A stretch of DNA of 13,347 bases from an uncultured Brachyspira sp. GTDB taxonomy: Bacteria > Spirochaetota > Brachyspiria > Brachyspirales > Brachyspiraceae. The stretch is from positions 1-13,347 of the forward strand of contig NZ_CAKVGN010000072.1 of assembly GCF_934747485.1 (NCBI RefSeq), read 5' to 3'. The notes under the pieces were generated by a model. The model did no database searches. It saw only the letters and a program-made list of their open reading frames with translations, and was not told the origin of the DNA. The position numbers and the translations under genes were made by a program. Positions 13,276 through 13,347 of the stretch are shown here, piece by piece. Position 1 is the first letter of the stretch; each line of letters begins with the position of its first letter.

Positions 13276-13347
13276 TGTTTAGGAGCCATACATATTGCAC
13301 GTTTTTTAGTTTAAAAAAAGCAGGTATTCCTTATAATTTAATTAACT
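13276..13347 (+). mobile_element. Terminal repeat and start of a second IS copy at the right edge
   Basis: AGGAGCCATACATATTGCA (13281-13299) matches the reverse complement of 48-66 at 18 of 19 bases. Both repeats read TG five bases further out (13275-13276 here). The element body would extend right, beyond the window. Bases after the repeat are A/T-rich, with stops in all frames of the minus strand and no match to the transposase tail seen at 2-46. If it is the same IS, this is therefore its left end and both copies point the same way. Confidence 0.45.

Noticed and set aside
13300..13347. Inverted second copy of the same transposase reading into the window's right edge
   Set aside because: The minus-strand frames after the right repeat are closed by stops and do not contain the YDTPMLYFKKLRNS tail.

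Overview
The window is very A+T-rich with compact, mostly ATG-started genes, clear AAGGAG-type ribosome binding sites and near-consensus TTGACA/TATAAT promoters. This suggests a low-GC anaerobe. The style of the flavin reductase-rubredoxin fusion and of the family 2 glycosyltransferase fits a Brachyspira-like spirochaete best; a low-GC clostridium or fusobacterium is not excluded. The assignment is by eye, not by a search. No tRNA, rRNA or CRISPR array is visible, and no gene-free stretch exceeds about 230 bases.

Layout. The left edge (1-71) holds the last codons of what looks like a transposase, followed by a terminal inverted repeat. Then come, on the minus strand, a flavin reductase-rubredoxin fusion (86-754) with a near-perfect promoter, and a GT2 glycosyltransferase (963-1961). 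On the plus strand, 2188-5103 is a tetrapyrrole operon: a CobA-HemD fusion, HemB and a short SirC, together leading from 5-aminolevulinate towards precorrin-2 and sirohydrochlorin. Its missing step, HemC, is at the right end on the minus strand (12278-13189).

Between them lies the centre of the window, 5190-12233 on the plus strand: moeA, a NarB/NasA-like molybdopterin oxidoreductase, a 16-cysteine ferredoxin, an FAD/NAD(P)H oxidoreductase, a MobA-MobB fusion and a TDT-family (TehA/SLAC1-like) membrane protein. It is preceded by a Crp/Fnr- or Rex-like palindrome about 45 bases upstream of the predicted transcription start. It ends at a strong bidirectional hairpin shared with hemC. The set reads as a cytoplasmic NADH-dependent nitrate reductase with its own cofactor insertion (MoeA), bis-MGD maturation (MobA/MobB) and possibly an anion channel. 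The siroheme operon next door could serve a nitrite or sulfite reductase encoded elsewhere; none is in the window.

Two structural points stand out. The TDT gene is broken by one in-frame TAA, with both halves in the same frame. Also, the two edges of the window carry the same 19-base sequence in inverted orientation (18 of 19 matching), as expected if two copies of one insertion sequence flank the 13 kb segment.
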